Part shown: positions 8,571 through 17,414 of the stretch, piece by piece
Position numbering within the stretch: the first letter of the stretch is position 1
How the letters are laid out: each line of letters starts with the position of its first letter
NCBI RefSeq assembly: GCF_001664485.1
Contig: NZ_CP013630.1
Location: forward strand, 1,863,001 to 1,927,000
Origin: Rhizobium sp. N324
GTDB taxonomy: Bacteria; Pseudomonadota; Alphaproteobacteria; Rhizobiales; Rhizobiaceae
Length of the DNA: 64,000 nt
Direction: 5' to 3'
Program-made: the position numbers and the translations under genes
The notes under the pieces: generated by a model
The model's database searches: none
Told to the model about the DNA's origin: nothing
The model's input: only the letters and a program-made list of their open reading frames with translations

Positions 8571-8738
8571 ATGATCTATTCCGAACAGAAATCCACTGGT
8601 CTGGCCCTGCCGCTCGTCGCCATTCTGCTGGCGATCGCCGGTATCCTCGCCGTGCTTGTCGCCACCGGCGGCCGGCACGGCGACACGGCCGGCCGCGTCT
8701 GGGTTCCACAGGCGCAACAGCAGGGGGCGGGGCAATGA
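8571..8738 (+). CDS. Small single-pass membrane protein, 55 residues
   Basis: It starts MIYSEQKSTGLALPLVAILL and has one hydrophobic helix (about 10-33). A short basic/Gln-rich tail ends QQQGAGQ. The ribosome-binding site GAGGAGAGG is strong, and the stop overlaps the ATG of the BA14K gene by 4 bases, so the two are translationally coupled. No family is recognised. Confidence 0.65.
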   Translation: MIYSEQKSTGLALPLVAILLAIAGILAVLVATGGRHGDTAGRVWVPQAQQQGAGQ

Positions 8739-9316
8739 ACGGCCTCGCCTCCGTCGCCTTCGGCATCGTCAGCTCGGTGTGTGCCTGCATAGCAGCAACA
8801 TCCGTTGCCTCGCACGTCGTGGCGGATACCGAAACCCAGGCCTTGCAAGATGTTGCAGAGCCGGATCTCTGGACGACGGGGCCGGTCAAAATCGATCCTC
8901 GGCAGCAGCGTTATCAGCGGATCGCGCCCCTCTATTCCAGCTATGTCACTGAGGCGCCGGCTATGATGACGGCAAGGGCGAAGCCGCAACCGGCTGGCCC
9001 GTCAACCGAACGCCTGGCACCGCAACCGCAATTTCCGCCCGAACATCTCGCCTGGTGCGCACAGCGTTACCGCTCCTTCGATCCTGCGACCAACAGCTAT
9101 CGATCCTACAGCGGGGAGATCCGCGCCTGCTCTTCGCCGCACCAGCCGGATGTCGCCGCGGCCGACGAAGGCGGGGGCATAAAAGTGAACCCGCAGGCGG
9201 CGGCCTGGTGCGCCGCTCGCTACAGGTCGTATCGGCCTGAGGACAATACATATCAGCCGTGGGACGGCCCGCGGCGCAGCTGCGACGCGCCGGTCATCGT
9301 GGCGGCGAGCAATTGA
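8735..9316 (+). CDS. BA14K-family exported protein with two BA14K motifs
   Basis: 193 residues with a weak signal-like N-terminus (about 1-30). Two copies of the BA14K motif are visible: WCAQRYRSFDPATNSYRSYSG with a nearby conserved Cys (about 107-130), and WCAARYRSYRPEDNTYQPW with SCDAP (about 158-190). The family is named after an immunoreactive Brucella protein reported to have lectin-like activity; rhizobia carry many copies. It is coupled by a 4-base overlap to the upstream small membrane protein. An envelope location is inferred. Confidence 0.85.
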   Translation: MNGLASVAFGIVSSVCACIAATSVASHVVADTETQALQDVAEPDLWTTGPVKIDPRQQRYQRIAPLYSSYVTEAPAMMTARAKPQPAGPSTERLAPQPQFPPEHLAWCAQRYRSFDPATNSYRSYSGEIRACSSPHQPDVAAADEGGGIKVNPQAAAWCAARYRSYRPEDNTYQPWDGPRRSCDAPVIVAASN

Positions 9317-9408
9317 TCACCGCCACGCCGCGCCAATGTCGGACCAAAGTCCGTGTTTCAAACGCTACGGTTGTGATATCGGTTGTATTGAGGGGTGGAG
9401 ATCAGGGG

Positions 9409-9723
9409 ATGGCGACGACGCTTGTAACGGAAATCCAGAGGGCGCAGGCAAGGCTCCGGTTCCTGAGCAGGGCGGACCGAGGCGCCCTTATCGTCCGTAT
9501 TCTGCGCGAGCTGCAGACGCATCGGCACGAGGTTCTCGGCCATGTGCCGGCCGATCGCTGCGTCTGGATCGACAGGCTCATTGCCTCCGTTTCCTCGACG
9601 ATAGCGGAGATCATCGGCATGCCCGACGCCGAATTCAATCGCGTCTTGAGCGAATTCGAAAAGCTGATGGCGACGCTGCATGATATCTCGCATGACGAAA
9701 CGCGATTGAAGACAATTCACTGA
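9409..9723 (+). CDS. Small helical protein of unknown function
   Basis: 104 residues starting MATTLVTEIQRAQARLRFLS. It is predicted mostly alpha-helical and soluble, with many Arg, Leu and Glu and no signal peptide. The ATG is preceded by GGGGTGGAGATCAGGGG, which supports this start over a longer reading that overlaps the BA14K gene. No motif is recognised. It lies between envelope genes and a HARP-like protein without clear operon links. Confidence 0.55.
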   Translation: MATTLVTEIQRAQARLRFLSRADRGALIVRILRELQTHRHEVLGHVPADRCVWIDRLIASVSSTIAEIIGMPDAEFNRVLSEFEKLMATLHDISHDETRLKTIH

Positions 9724-9823
9724 AGAGGAATTGCCGGCGGTTATCCTGTTCTTCCGCGTGCAAACTGGGCGCTATCGGCCGCCCCACCGGAAACCGATCC
9801 CTTCGCGCAAGCGTTCTCCTTCC

Positions 9824-10708
9824 ATGAGCGAAACGAAATCCCCGACCAATCGTGACGAGGTGTTGTCCAGCGATGACGCCCCCAAGCCGGGCGCCGACGT
9901 TTCCTTTCCTTACGACAGAATGACCGTCGAGCAGTTCCGAAAGCGTTTCCCCCGTGCCCGGTGGAGCGACGTTCGCAAGGCCTGGTTCGTTCCCGGACGC
10001 ACGGCGCCCCGCCGCATCGGGAAATGGCTTGCCGAGCTGGAGGCCGAAGCCGACGCCCATGCCGATGCGAAGGGACGCGACGCCTTCGTCTTCGAGCCGA
10101 TCGACAGTCCCTATCTTCAACTCGGCAAGGCAGGCTTTCGAATCCGCACGCCATACTCGAAAACCGTTGTCGATGAACTGCGTGAAGTGCCGTTTTCCCG
10201 ATGGGACGGCGATCTCAGGCTATGGCACGTTCCCTTCCGATCCTATGAGGACCTCAGACACAGATGGCCCGCTATCGAAGCGGCAGCGCGCCGAAACGAG
10301 CCGGAGGAGAGACGGCGCCGCGCCGAGGAGCGAAAGGGGACCGAACAGGAGATGCGCAGCAGGCTGCGCTCGGCGGAACGAAAGCGTCATCGCTACCCGC
10401 TTGCCGGCGACGATCTGCCGCCGATCGGCAGACCGGTCGCCGTCTCCTATGGCATTGTCGTCTTTACCGAGATCACCGGCGAACTGGCCGAGCCGGGTAT
10501 CGTGGCGGACTTCTACCCCAGCGTGACCGAGGATCACGTCTGGGGATATTGGCGGGCGCCGACACTCGAAGAACTTGTCCGCACATGGCCTGCGAAAACC
10601 CCTCCGGCTGAGGACGCCACGTGGTGGCTGCCGACGATCGAGGAACTGAGGCCGGCGCGCCGCGCCGCAAGATCGCGAGAAGCCAAAAGCTCTGCGAAGA
10701 TGCCGTGA
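9824..10708 (+). CDS. Protein with two HARP-like repeats
   Basis: 294 residues from the ATG at 9824. A longer reading from a TTG at 9731 is possible because that TTG follows AAGAGGA, so the start is uncertain. Two similar segments are visible: FPYDRMTVEQFRKRFPRARW with KAWFVPG (about 27-65), and RTPYSKTVVDELREV with DLRLWHVPF (about 99-145). This pattern, a strand, a helix, then a Trp-containing strand, resembles the HARP (HepA-related) domain of SMARCAL1-like proteins, here without a helicase. A basic Arg/Glu-rich helix follows (about 150-180). Nucleic-acid binding is inferred from the HARP resemblance only. Confidence 0.55.
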   Translation: MSETKSPTNRDEVLSSDDAPKPGADVSFPYDRMTVEQFRKRFPRARWSDVRKAWFVPGRTAPRRIGKWLAELEAEADAHADAKGRDAFVFEPIDSPYLQLGKAGFRIRTPYSKTVVDELREVPFSRWDGDLRLWHVPFRSYEDLRHRWPAIEAAARRNEPEERRRRAEERKGTEQEMRSRLRSAERKRHRYPLAGDDLPPIGRPVAVSYGIVVFTEITGELAEPGIVADFYPSVTEDHVWGYWRAPTLEELVRTWPAKTPPAEDATWWLPTIEELRPARRAARSREAKSSAKMP

Positions 10709-10752
10709 TCTGGACCATGGAACAAGTTCCGGCGTCGGCCATTTTGTCGTCT

Positions 10753-11745
10753 ATGAAAACAGCCCTGCCGATGTCGCTGCTCGCTCTAATCGTCTCCGTT
10801 GGCGATGCCGCCGCGGTGGACCTCAAACCCGATGCAATCAACGCCGCTTCGATTGCTTCAATCAAAGCAGAAAAGCGCTCGTCCGAAGATCCTGACCCGG
10901 CAATCGTCCGCCTTCAGGTCCTGCTCGACCGTGCCGGCGCGTCTCCCGGCGTCATCGACGGGCTCGCCGGCGAGAACGTCAGCAAGGCGGTGGCCGGTTT
11001 CGAGGCGATGAACGGGCTTCCTGTCGATGGCAGGCCGGATGCCGAGGTGGTGTCCCGCCTGGAAGGCGATGCCACGATCGTCGAAAGCTATGTCGTTTCG
11101 GCCGACGATGCCAAGGGCCTCGTCGACAAGATACCCGAGGATTATGGCGAGAAGGCCAAGATGCAGAGCTTGGGATATACCAGCGTTGCCGAAAAGCTCT
11201 CCGAGCGGTTTCACATGGGCATCGATCTCGTCAACGCGCTCAACCCGGCTTCGCCGTTTGCTCCAGGCGATACGGTGTGGGTGGTGAACCCCGGCCCCCC
11301 AAGGGAAGGCAAGGTCAAGAGGATCGAGGCTGACAGGAAGACGGGGCAGGTTCTGGCCTATGCCGAGGACGGAGCGCTGCTGGCCGTCTATCCCGCGACG
11401 ATCGGCAGTAAAGACAATCCGTCGCCCTCGGGAAAACACAAGGTCAAGGGCGTCGCCAGGATGCCGGTCTATCGCTATGACCCGGAGCTGAACTTCAAGC
11501 AGGGAAAGAACGACAAGGTCCTGACCATTCCGAAAGGGCCGAATGGCCCGGTCGGCACCGTCTGGATCGACCTGACCGAGCCGACCTATGGCATCCATGG
11601 CACGCCGGAGCCGAAGCTCATCGACAAGGTCGGCTCGCATGGCTGCGTGCGCCTGACGAACTGGGACGCCGAAGAGCTGGCCGGCATGGTCAAGCTGGGC
11701 GTCCTGGTCGATTTCGTCGATCGCAGTCCCGCCGCTCCGAAGTGA
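10753..11745 (+). CDS. L,D-transpeptidase (YkuD) with peptidoglycan-binding domain
   Basis: 330 residues from the ATG that gives a signal peptide (MKTALPMSLLALIVSVGDAA). A peptidoglycan-binding-like helical domain follows (about 45-85, VRLQVLLDRAGASPGVIDG), then a LysM-like segment (about 125-175) and a YkuD catalytic domain (about 195-325). The active site has YGIHGTPEP and SHGCVRLTNWDAE, with the catalytic Cys in HGCVR. The enzyme would form 3-3 cross-links or attach proteins to peptidoglycan in the periplasm. No clear ribosome-binding site precedes this start; an ATG at 10718 is an alternative. Confidence 0.88.
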   Translation: MKTALPMSLLALIVSVGDAAAVDLKPDAINAASIASIKAEKRSSEDPDPAIVRLQVLLDRAGASPGVIDGLAGENVSKAVAGFEAMNGLPVDGRPDAEVVSRLEGDATIVESYVVSADDAKGLVDKIPEDYGEKAKMQSLGYTSVAEKLSERFHMGIDLVNALNPASPFAPGDTVWVVNPGPPREGKVKRIEADRKTGQVLAYAEDGALLAVYPATIGSKDNPSPSGKHKVKGVARMPVYRYDPELNFKQGKNDKVLTIPKGPNGPVGTVWIDLTEPTYGIHGTPEPKLIDKVGSHGCVRLTNWDAEELAGMVKLGVLVDFVDRSPAAPK

Positions 11746-11788
11746 GACGCGGCATTTCGAACACCGACCGTTTCCCGTCGGGTAGCGG

Positions 11789-12580
11789 TTACGAGGCCTT
11801 GGCTTCGAAAGCCGGGGCGAAATCACCCAGCGATTTCGCCTTGAGGATCATGCCGCCGATATCTTGCTCCACGATCGCTTCCAGATCGGCAAAGCTGTCG
11901 ATGACATAGTAGATCGGCTGGAGGATATCGATGCGGTAGGGGGTCCTGAGAACGCTCATCAGATCGAACGGCCGGAATTCGCACGCCGTGCCTTCGGTTG
12001 CCGCCTTGGCTTCGCTCGGCGACGAGACGATGCCGGCGCCGAAGCAGCGGCGGCCTTGCGGCGTGTTGATCAGGCCGAATTCGACGGTGAACCAGAATAT
12101 CCGGAACAGATGCCAGGAATAGCCTTTGCCGAGGCGGGCGGCGGCTTCGCCGAAATGCCTGACGAAATTGGCATAGCTCTGGTTGGTCAGGAGCGGGCAG
12201 TGGCCGAAGACCTCGTGGAACAGGTCCGGCTCCTCGATATAGTCGATATGCTCGCGGCGGCGCAGGAAGGTTGCCAGCGGGAATTTGCCTTGCGACAGAA
12301 GCTCGTAAAAGCGCGAGGGCGGGATCAGCGCCGGCACGCCTTCGACGCCGAAGCCGGTAGTTTCGTGCAGGCGTCTGTCCACATCGAGAAGCTGAGGCAC
12401 TTTCTCCGGCTTGAGCCCCAGCAGATCGACGCCATCCAGGTATTCCTGGCAGGCCGTGCCGGCCAATATCTTCATCTGACGCCGGTAGAGTTCGCCCCAG
12501 ATCGCATCTTCCTCGGGGCTGTAGTCGTAGAGGCCGTCCGGGCCGGGCAGTTTCGCGGTGTAGCTGCTTTCTTTGGTCAT
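11789..12580 (-). CDS. phhA: Phenylalanine 4-monooxygenase
   Basis: 263 residues, normal for bacterial monomeric phenylalanine hydroxylases. The non-heme iron site is clear: EEPDLFHEVFGHCPLL supplies two His, and a Glu follows in WFTVEFGLI. The pterin-binding region lies around GVEGVPALIPP. It converts phenylalanine to tyrosine with tetrahydropterin and oxygen, feeding the hppD-hmgA pathway encoded nearby. GGGAGGAT about 10 bases upstream fixes the start at MTKESSYTAK. It is divergent from an Lrp-family regulator that probably controls it. Confidence 0.95.
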   Translation of the reverse strand: MTKESSYTAKLPGPDGLYDYSPEEDAIWGELYRRQMKILAGTACQEYLDGVDLLGLKPEKVPQLLDVDRRLHETTGFGVEGVPALIPPSRFYELLSQGKFPLATFLRRREHIDYIEEPDLFHEVFGHCPLLTNQSYANFVRHFGEAAARLGKGYSWHLFRIFWFTVEFGLINTPQGRRCFGAGIVSSPSEAKAATEGTACEFRPFDLMSVLRTPYRIDILQPIYYVIDSFADLEAIVEQDIGGMILKAKSLGDFAPAFEAKAS

Positions 12581-12705
12581 CGGCACTGATCCTCCCAGGA
12601 ATGGCGCTATGTCTGCGATTATGCTCCGGGGCCGGCGGATTTTCTTTTCTTTTGTGCCGCTTCTCGCCATAGTGATGAAAAATATTCTCGATCAAAGGGG
12701 CGAAA

Positions 12706-13167
12706 ATGAAAGAAACTGGGAACTTTCGACGCACCCTTCTGCAACTCATCCAGGCCGACGGCAGCCTTTCACTGGCAGATTTGGCTGAGAAGGCCGGCAT
12801 GTCGCAAAGCTCGGCCTGGCGGAAGATCCAGGAACTGGAAGCCGACGGCGTCATCCGCAAGCGCGTGACGCTGCTCGACCCCGGCAAACTCGACCTCAAG
12901 CTCTGCGTGATCGCCCATGTCACGCTGGAGGATCATCACGAAGAGGCGGTCGCCTCTTTCGCGTCGGTGGTGCTGGAGCGGCCGGAGATCATGGAGTGCT
13001 ACGCCTTGTCGGGCGCTTTCGATTACATGCTGAAGATCCGGGCGCGGGACGTGGAAAGCTACGAAGCCTTCATGACCCGTTATCTCATGCGCAACCCGCA
13101 TGTGCGCACCGTGGTATCGAGCTTCGTGTTGCGCGAGCTCAAATTCTCGACCGAACTGCCGCTTTGA
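12706..13167 (+). CDS. Lrp/AsnC-family regulator, divergent from phhA
   Basis: 153 residues. An N-terminal helix-turn-helix (SLADLAEKAGMSQSSAWRKI, about 23-43) is followed by the RAM ligand-binding domain (about 65-150, including ECYALSGAFDYMLKIRARD). The ribosome-binding site AAAGGGGCGAAA supports the start. It is transcribed away from phhA across 125 bases. The divergent layout is typical of Lrp proteins that control an amino acid catabolic neighbour, so phenylalanine or tyrosine is the likely effector (inference). Confidence 0.9.
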   Translation: MKETGNFRRTLLQLIQADGSLSLADLAEKAGMSQSSAWRKIQELEADGVIRKRVTLLDPGKLDLKLCVIAHVTLEDHHEEAVASFASVVLERPEIMECYALSGAFDYMLKIRARDVESYEAFMTRYLMRNPHVRTVVSSFVLRELKFSTELPL

Positions 13168-13209
13168 CGCTTGTGGCCAAGCAAGTCTCCGGTCGGTGAC
13201 GATTGAGGG

Positions 13210-13710
13210 TCATCGCGCGCTGTCGCCGTGCCAGCTGCCCGGCATGCGCACCGGAAAGCCTTCGAAGGTCTTCAGCGTGTCGAGCACGATCGAGGTCTTC
13301 ACGTGCTGCACAGACTCGTGCGGCAACAGAACGTCGTTCACGAATTTGGAGAGGTCGGCGAGCCCGCGGGTGGCCACCTTCAGATGGTAGTCCATTTCGC
13401 CGGTCAAAGCATAGGCTTCGAGAACCTCCGGCAGTCCGTTGATCAGTTGGGAGAAACGCTGGGCATTGTCTCTGTTGTGGGTCGCAAGCGTCACCGAAAT
13501 GACCACCAGCATATCCAGACCCAGCTTTTCCCGGTCGAGATAGGCCCGGTAGCTGCGGATATAGCCCTCGGCCTCCAGCCGTGTGCGCCGGCGCGAGCAT
13601 TGTGAGGGTGAAAGCGCGATCCGATCGCCCAGCTCGTTATTCGTCAGCCTGCCATCCTTTTGCAGCTCTTGCAGCAGGCGCAAATCCAATTTGTCGATCT
13701 GTTCATCCAT
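13210..13710 (-). CDS. Lrp/AsnC-family regulator, divergent from hppD
   Basis: 166 residues starting MDEQIDKLDLRLLQELQKDG, with TTGGAG about 10 bases before the ATG. The helix-turn-helix is NELGDRIALSPSQCSRRRTR (about 28-47), and the RAM domain contains EAYALTGEMDYHLKVATRG. It is convergent with the other Lrp gene and divergent from hppD. An inverted repeat at 13741-13786 in the shared promoter region is a candidate operator. Control of homogentisate-pathway genes is inferred from this arrangement. Confidence 0.9.
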   Translation of the reverse strand: MDEQIDKLDLRLLQELQKDGRLTNNELGDRIALSPSQCSRRRTRLEAEGYIRSYRAYLDREKLGLDMLVVISVTLATHNRDNAQRFSQLINGLPEVLEAYALTGEMDYHLKVATRGLADLSKFVNDVLLPHESVQHVKTSIVLDTLKTFEGFPVRMPGSWHGDSAR

Positions 13711-13740
13711 TGCGTAAAATCTCCAAAACACTCACGAACC

Positions 13741-13786
13741 GTGCATAATATCTTCCGCAAGCATGAAGAATGCAAGGATATTGCAC
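13741..13786. promoter_or_regulatory. Inverted repeat between hppD and its divergent Lrp gene
   Basis: GTGCATAATATC (13741-13752) faces GATATTGCAC (13777-13786), an inverted repeat with a two-base insertion in the left arm. It is centred about 76 bases before the hppD start. A-rich inverted sites in shared promoters are usual for Lrp-family regulators. No binding evidence is available here. Confidence 0.4.
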
Positions 13787-13839
13787 GCGTTTTGGGTCAC
13801 ACTTTGCGCAGTTAAACTCCATCTCGTCAGGAGGAGAAA

Positions 13840-14949
13840 ATGGGTCCTTTCCCGCATGATGCGCCGCCATCCGAAATCACCGCCGACAACCCGGCCGGCA
13901 CCGACGGCTTCGAATTCGTCGAGTTCGCGCATCCAGAACCCGAGAAGCTCAGCGAACTCTTCACACGCATGGGCTATGTTGCCGTTGCCAGGCACAAGAC
14001 GAAAGACATCACCGTCTGGCGCCAGGGCGACATCAACTATGTCGTCAATGCCGAGCCCGGCAGCCATGCCGCCCGCTTTTTCGAGCAACATGGTCCCTGC
14101 GCCGCATCGATGGCCTGGCGTGTCGTCGACGCCAAATACGCTTTCGACCATGCGGTGTCGAAAGGCGCCGTTGCCTATGAGGGTGATGACAAGATGCTCG
14201 ACGTCCCGGCCATTGTCGGCATCGGCGGCTCGCTGCTCTATTTCGTCGAGACTTATGGCGCCAAGGGGTCGGCCTACGATGCCGAGTTCGATTGGCTTGG
14301 TGAGCGCAATCCGCGTCCTGAGGGGATCGGCTTCTATTATCTCGACCATCTCACGCACAATGTCTTCCGCGGCAATATGGACAAGTGGTGGGATTTCTAC
14401 CGCGAGCTGTTCAATTTCAAGCAGATCCACTTCTTCGATATTGACGGCCGCATCACCGGTCTGGTCAGCCGCGCCATCACCTCGCCCTGCGGCAAGATCC
14501 GCATTCCGCTGAATGAATCGAAGGACGACACCAGTCAGATCGAGGAATATCTGAAGAAGTACCGGGGCGAGGGCATCCAGCACATCGCCGTCGGCACCGA
14601 GGATATTTACGGGGCCACCGACCGGCTTGCCGACAACGGCCTGCGCTTCATGCCGGGTCCTCCGGAGACCTATTACGACATGTCCTATGAACGGGTGAAC
14701 GGCCATAGCGAACCGATCGAGCGCATGAAGAAGCATGGCATCCTCATCGACGGCGAAGGCGTGGTGAATGGCGGCATGACGAAAATCCTGCTGCAGATCT
14801 TCTCCAAAACCGTGATCGGCCCGATCTTCTTCGAATTCATCCAGCGCAAGGGCGACGAGGGTTTCGGCGAAGGCAACTTCAGGGCGCTGTTCGAGTCGAT
14901 CGAGGCCGATCAGATCAAGCGTGGTGCCATCGGGACGGCTGCGGAGTAA
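13840..14949 (+). CDS. hppD: 4-hydroxyphenylpyruvate dioxygenase
   Basis: 369 residues, two vicinal-oxygen-chelate domains. The Fe(II) ligands are visible in the C-terminal half: His in YYLDHLTHNV, His in GIQHIAVGTED, and Glu in IFFEFIQRKGDEGFGEGNF, which also closes the active site. It makes homogentisate from 4-hydroxyphenylpyruvate, the substrate of HmgA encoded 59 bases downstream. The ribosome-binding site AGGAGGAGAAA is strong. It is the first gene of the catabolic run hppD-hmgA-fahA-maiA. Confidence 0.96.
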   Translation: MGPFPHDAPPSEITADNPAGTDGFEFVEFAHPEPEKLSELFTRMGYVAVARHKTKDITVWRQGDINYVVNAEPGSHAARFFEQHGPCAASMAWRVVDAKYAFDHAVSKGAVAYEGDDKMLDVPAIVGIGGSLLYFVETYGAKGSAYDAEFDWLGERNPRPEGIGFYYLDHLTHNVFRGNMDKWWDFYRELFNFKQIHFFDIDGRITGLVSRAITSPCGKIRIPLNESKDDTSQIEEYLKKYRGEGIQHIAVGTEDIYGATDRLADNGLRFMPGPPETYYDMSYERVNGHSEPIERMKKHGILIDGEGVVNGGMTKILLQIFSKTVIGPIFFEFIQRKGDEGFGEGNFRALFESIEADQIKRGAIGTAAE

Positions 14950-15008
14950 ACTCTCTCGCACGTCTGAAACGACGCGCGGCGCAGCGAGAGTGATGGGAGG
15001 AGTTGAGC

Positions 15009-16370
15009 ATGGACCAGACATCGATCCAGACGTCCGGCGGTGAAGCCGCGGCGACGGACACACTGAAATATATGCCGGGTTTCGGCAACGACTTCGAAAC
15101 CGAGTCGCTTCCCGGCGCTTTGCCGCAAGGCCAGAACAGCCCGCAGAAATGCAATTACGGCCTCTATGCCGAGCAGCTGTCCGGCTCGCCGTTCACCGCC
15201 CCGCGCGGCACGAACGAAAGATCCTGGCTTTACCGCATCCGCCCGAGCGTGCGCCACACCCGCCGCTTCTCCAACGCTTCCTATCCGCTCTGGAAGACCG
15301 CACCCTGCCTCGATGAACATTCGCTGCCGCTCGGCCAGCTTCGCTGGGGTCCGATCCCGGCGCCCACCGAAAGACTGAATTTTCTGGAAGGGGTACGGAC
15401 GATCACGACGGCAGGCGATGCCGTGACCCAAGTCGGCATGTCGGCCCATGCCTATGTGTTCAATGAGGACATGATCGACGATTACTTCTTCAACGCCGAT
15501 GGCGAACTGCTGATCGTGCCGCAGCTCGGCGCCCTCAGGGTGTTCACCGAAATGGGCATCATGGATGTGGAGCCGCTGGAAATATGCCTCATCCCCCGCG
15601 GCATGATGTTCAAGGTCCTCAGGATCGGCGAGCAGCCGGTCTGGCGCGGTTACATCTGTGAGAACTACGGCGCCAAATTCACGCTGCCGGAACGTGGCCC
15701 GATCGGCGCCAATTGCCTGGCGAATCCGCGCGATTTCAAGACGCCTGTCGCCGCCTACGAGGACAAGGAGAAGCCTTGCCGCGTTCATGTGAAATGGTGC
15801 GGCAAATTCTATGTCACCGAGATCGGCCATTCGCCGCTCGATGTCGTGGCCTGGCACGGCAATTATGCCCCGTTCAAATACGATCTCAGGACATTTTCTC
15901 CGGTCGGCGCCATTCTCTTCGATCATCCCGATCCGTCGATCTTTTCGGTGCTGACCGCCCCGACCGAAGATGCCGGCACGGCGAATGTCGACTTCGTGAT
16001 CTTTCCGCCGCGCTGGCTGGTCGCCGAGCATTCATTCCGTCCGCCCTGGTATCACCGCAACATCATGAGCGAGTTCATGGGCCTGATCCATGGCCAGTAC
16101 GATGCCAAGGAGGAGGGCTTCGTGCCCGGCGGCATCAGCCTGCACAATATGATGCTGCCGCACGGGCCGGATGCGCTCGCATTCGAAAAGGCAGCCAATG
16201 CCGAGCTCAAACCGGTGAAGCTCGATCACACCATGGCCTTCATGTTCGAGACCCGATACCCGCAGCAACTGACGAAATACGCCGCCGAGCTGGAAACGCT
16301 GCAGGAGGATTACCTCGAATGCTGGGACGGGTTGGAACGCAAGTTCGACGGAACCCCGGGTATCAAGTGA
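15009..16370 (+). CDS. hmgA: Homogentisate 1,2-dioxygenase
   Basis: 453 residues, the usual length. Typical blocks include [37 protein letters not shown] and the iron-site region [16 protein letters not shown]. It opens the ring of homogentisate to maleylacetoacetate. The ATG at 15009 is preceded by GGGAGGAG; an in-frame TTG at 15003 is less likely. The fumarylacetoacetase gene follows after 18 bases. Confidence 0.97.
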   Translation: MDQTSIQTSGGEAAATDTLKYMPGFGNDFETESLPGALPQGQNSPQKCNYGLYAEQLSGSPFTAPRGTNERSWLYRIRPSVRHTRRFSNASYPLWKTAPCLDEHSLPLGQLRWGPIPAPTERLNFLEGVRTITTAGDAVTQVGMSAHAYVFNEDMIDDYFFNADGELLIVPQLGALRVFTEMGIMDVEPLEICLIPRGMMFKVLRIGEQPVWRGYICENYGAKFTLPERGPIGANCLANPRDFKTPVAAYEDKEKPCRVHVKWCGKFYVTEIGHSPLDVVAWHGNYAPFKYDLRTFSPVGAILFDHPDPSIFSVLTAPTEDAGTANVDFVIFPPRWLVAEHSFRPPWYHRNIMSEFMGLIHGQYDAKEEGFVPGGISLHNMMLPHGPDALAFEKAANAELKPVKLDHTMAFMFETRYPQQLTKYAAELETLQEDYLECWDGLERKFDGTPGIK

Positions 16371-16388
16371 TAGCATCGGAATTGGAAA

Positions 16389-17414
16389 ATGAAACTTGCG
16401 ACCTTGAAGGACTCGACCAGGGACGGCCGCCTCGTCGTCGTGTCCCGCGACCTGACCCGCTGCTCCGAAGTCGGCCATATCGCCCGCACGCTGCAGGCAG
16501 CCCTCGACGACTGGGAGCATGTGGCGCCGAGACTCCGGCTGATTGCCGAAGGCATCGAGACCGGCGCCCAGCCGGCGCTCCGTTTTCACGAGCATGACGT
16601 TACGTCACCTTTGCCGCGGGCCTATCAATGGGCCGATGGTTCCGCTTACGTCAACCATGTCGAATTGGTGCGCAAGGCCCGCGGCGCCGAGATGCCGGCA
16701 AGCTTCTGGACCGACCCGCTGATGTACCAGGGCGGCTCGGATGTCTTCCTCGCGCCGCGCGATCCGATCGTCGCGGCCGACGAGGCCTATGGCATCGATA
16801 TGGAGGGCGAGGTCGCCGTCATCACCGGTGACGTCGCCATGGGGGCAAGCCCTGAGACCGCCCGCGACGCCATCCGCCTGGTGATGCTCGTCAACGACGT
16901 GTCGCTGCGCGGCCTGATCCCCGACGAGCTGGCCAAGGGGTTCGGTTTCTTCCAGTCCAAGCCGGCCTCGGCCTTTTCGCCGGTTGCAGTGACGCCGGAC
17001 GAGCTCGGCGACGCCTGGGATGGCGGCACGCTGCATCTGCCGCTGCTGGTGAACTTGAACGGCAAGCCCTTCGGCAAGGCCAATGCCGGCATCGACATGA
17101 CGTTCGATTTCGGCCAGCTGATCGCCCATGCCGCCAAAACCCGCAGTCTCGCGGCCGGAACGATTATCGGCTCGGGAACGGTGTCCAACAAGCGGGACGG
17201 CGGCCCGGGCCGGCCGGTCGAAGACGGTGGCGACGGCTACTCCTGCATCGCCGAAATCCGGATGATCGAGACGATCGAAACCGGCGCGCCGAAAACGCCC
17301 TTCATGCGGTTCGGCGATCAGGTCCGCATCGAGATGAAGGACCGCGCCGGCCATTCGATCTTCGGGGCGATCGAGCAGACCGTCGAACGCTACGGGGGAG
17401 AGGCAGCACAATGA
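16389..17414 (+). CDS. Fumarylacetoacetate hydrolase family protein
   Basis: 341 residues. The C-terminal FAH fold is marked by the metal-binding acids in DMEGEVAVITGDV, then LVNDVSLRGLI, GSGTVSN and CIAEIRMIE. It would split fumarylacetoacetate into fumarate and acetoacetate, the last step of tyrosine breakdown. It lies between hmgA and maiA and overlaps maiA by 4 bases (ATGA), so its pathway role is well supported by position. The gene is often labelled fahA or hmgB. Confidence 0.9.
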   Translation: MKLATLKDSTRDGRLVVVSRDLTRCSEVGHIARTLQAALDDWEHVAPRLRLIAEGIETGAQPALRFHEHDVTSPLPRAYQWADGSAYVNHVELVRKARGAEMPASFWTDPLMYQGGSDVFLAPRDPIVAADEAYGIDMEGEVAVITGDVAMGASPETARDAIRLVMLVNDVSLRGLIPDELAKGFGFFQSKPASAFSPVAVTPDELGDAWDGGTLHLPLLVNLNGKPFGKANAGIDMTFDFGQLIAHAAKTRSLAAGTIIGSGTVSNKRDGGPGRPVEDGGDGYSCIAEIRMIETIETGAPKTPFMRFGDQVRIEMKDRAGHSIFGAIEQTVERYGGEAAQ

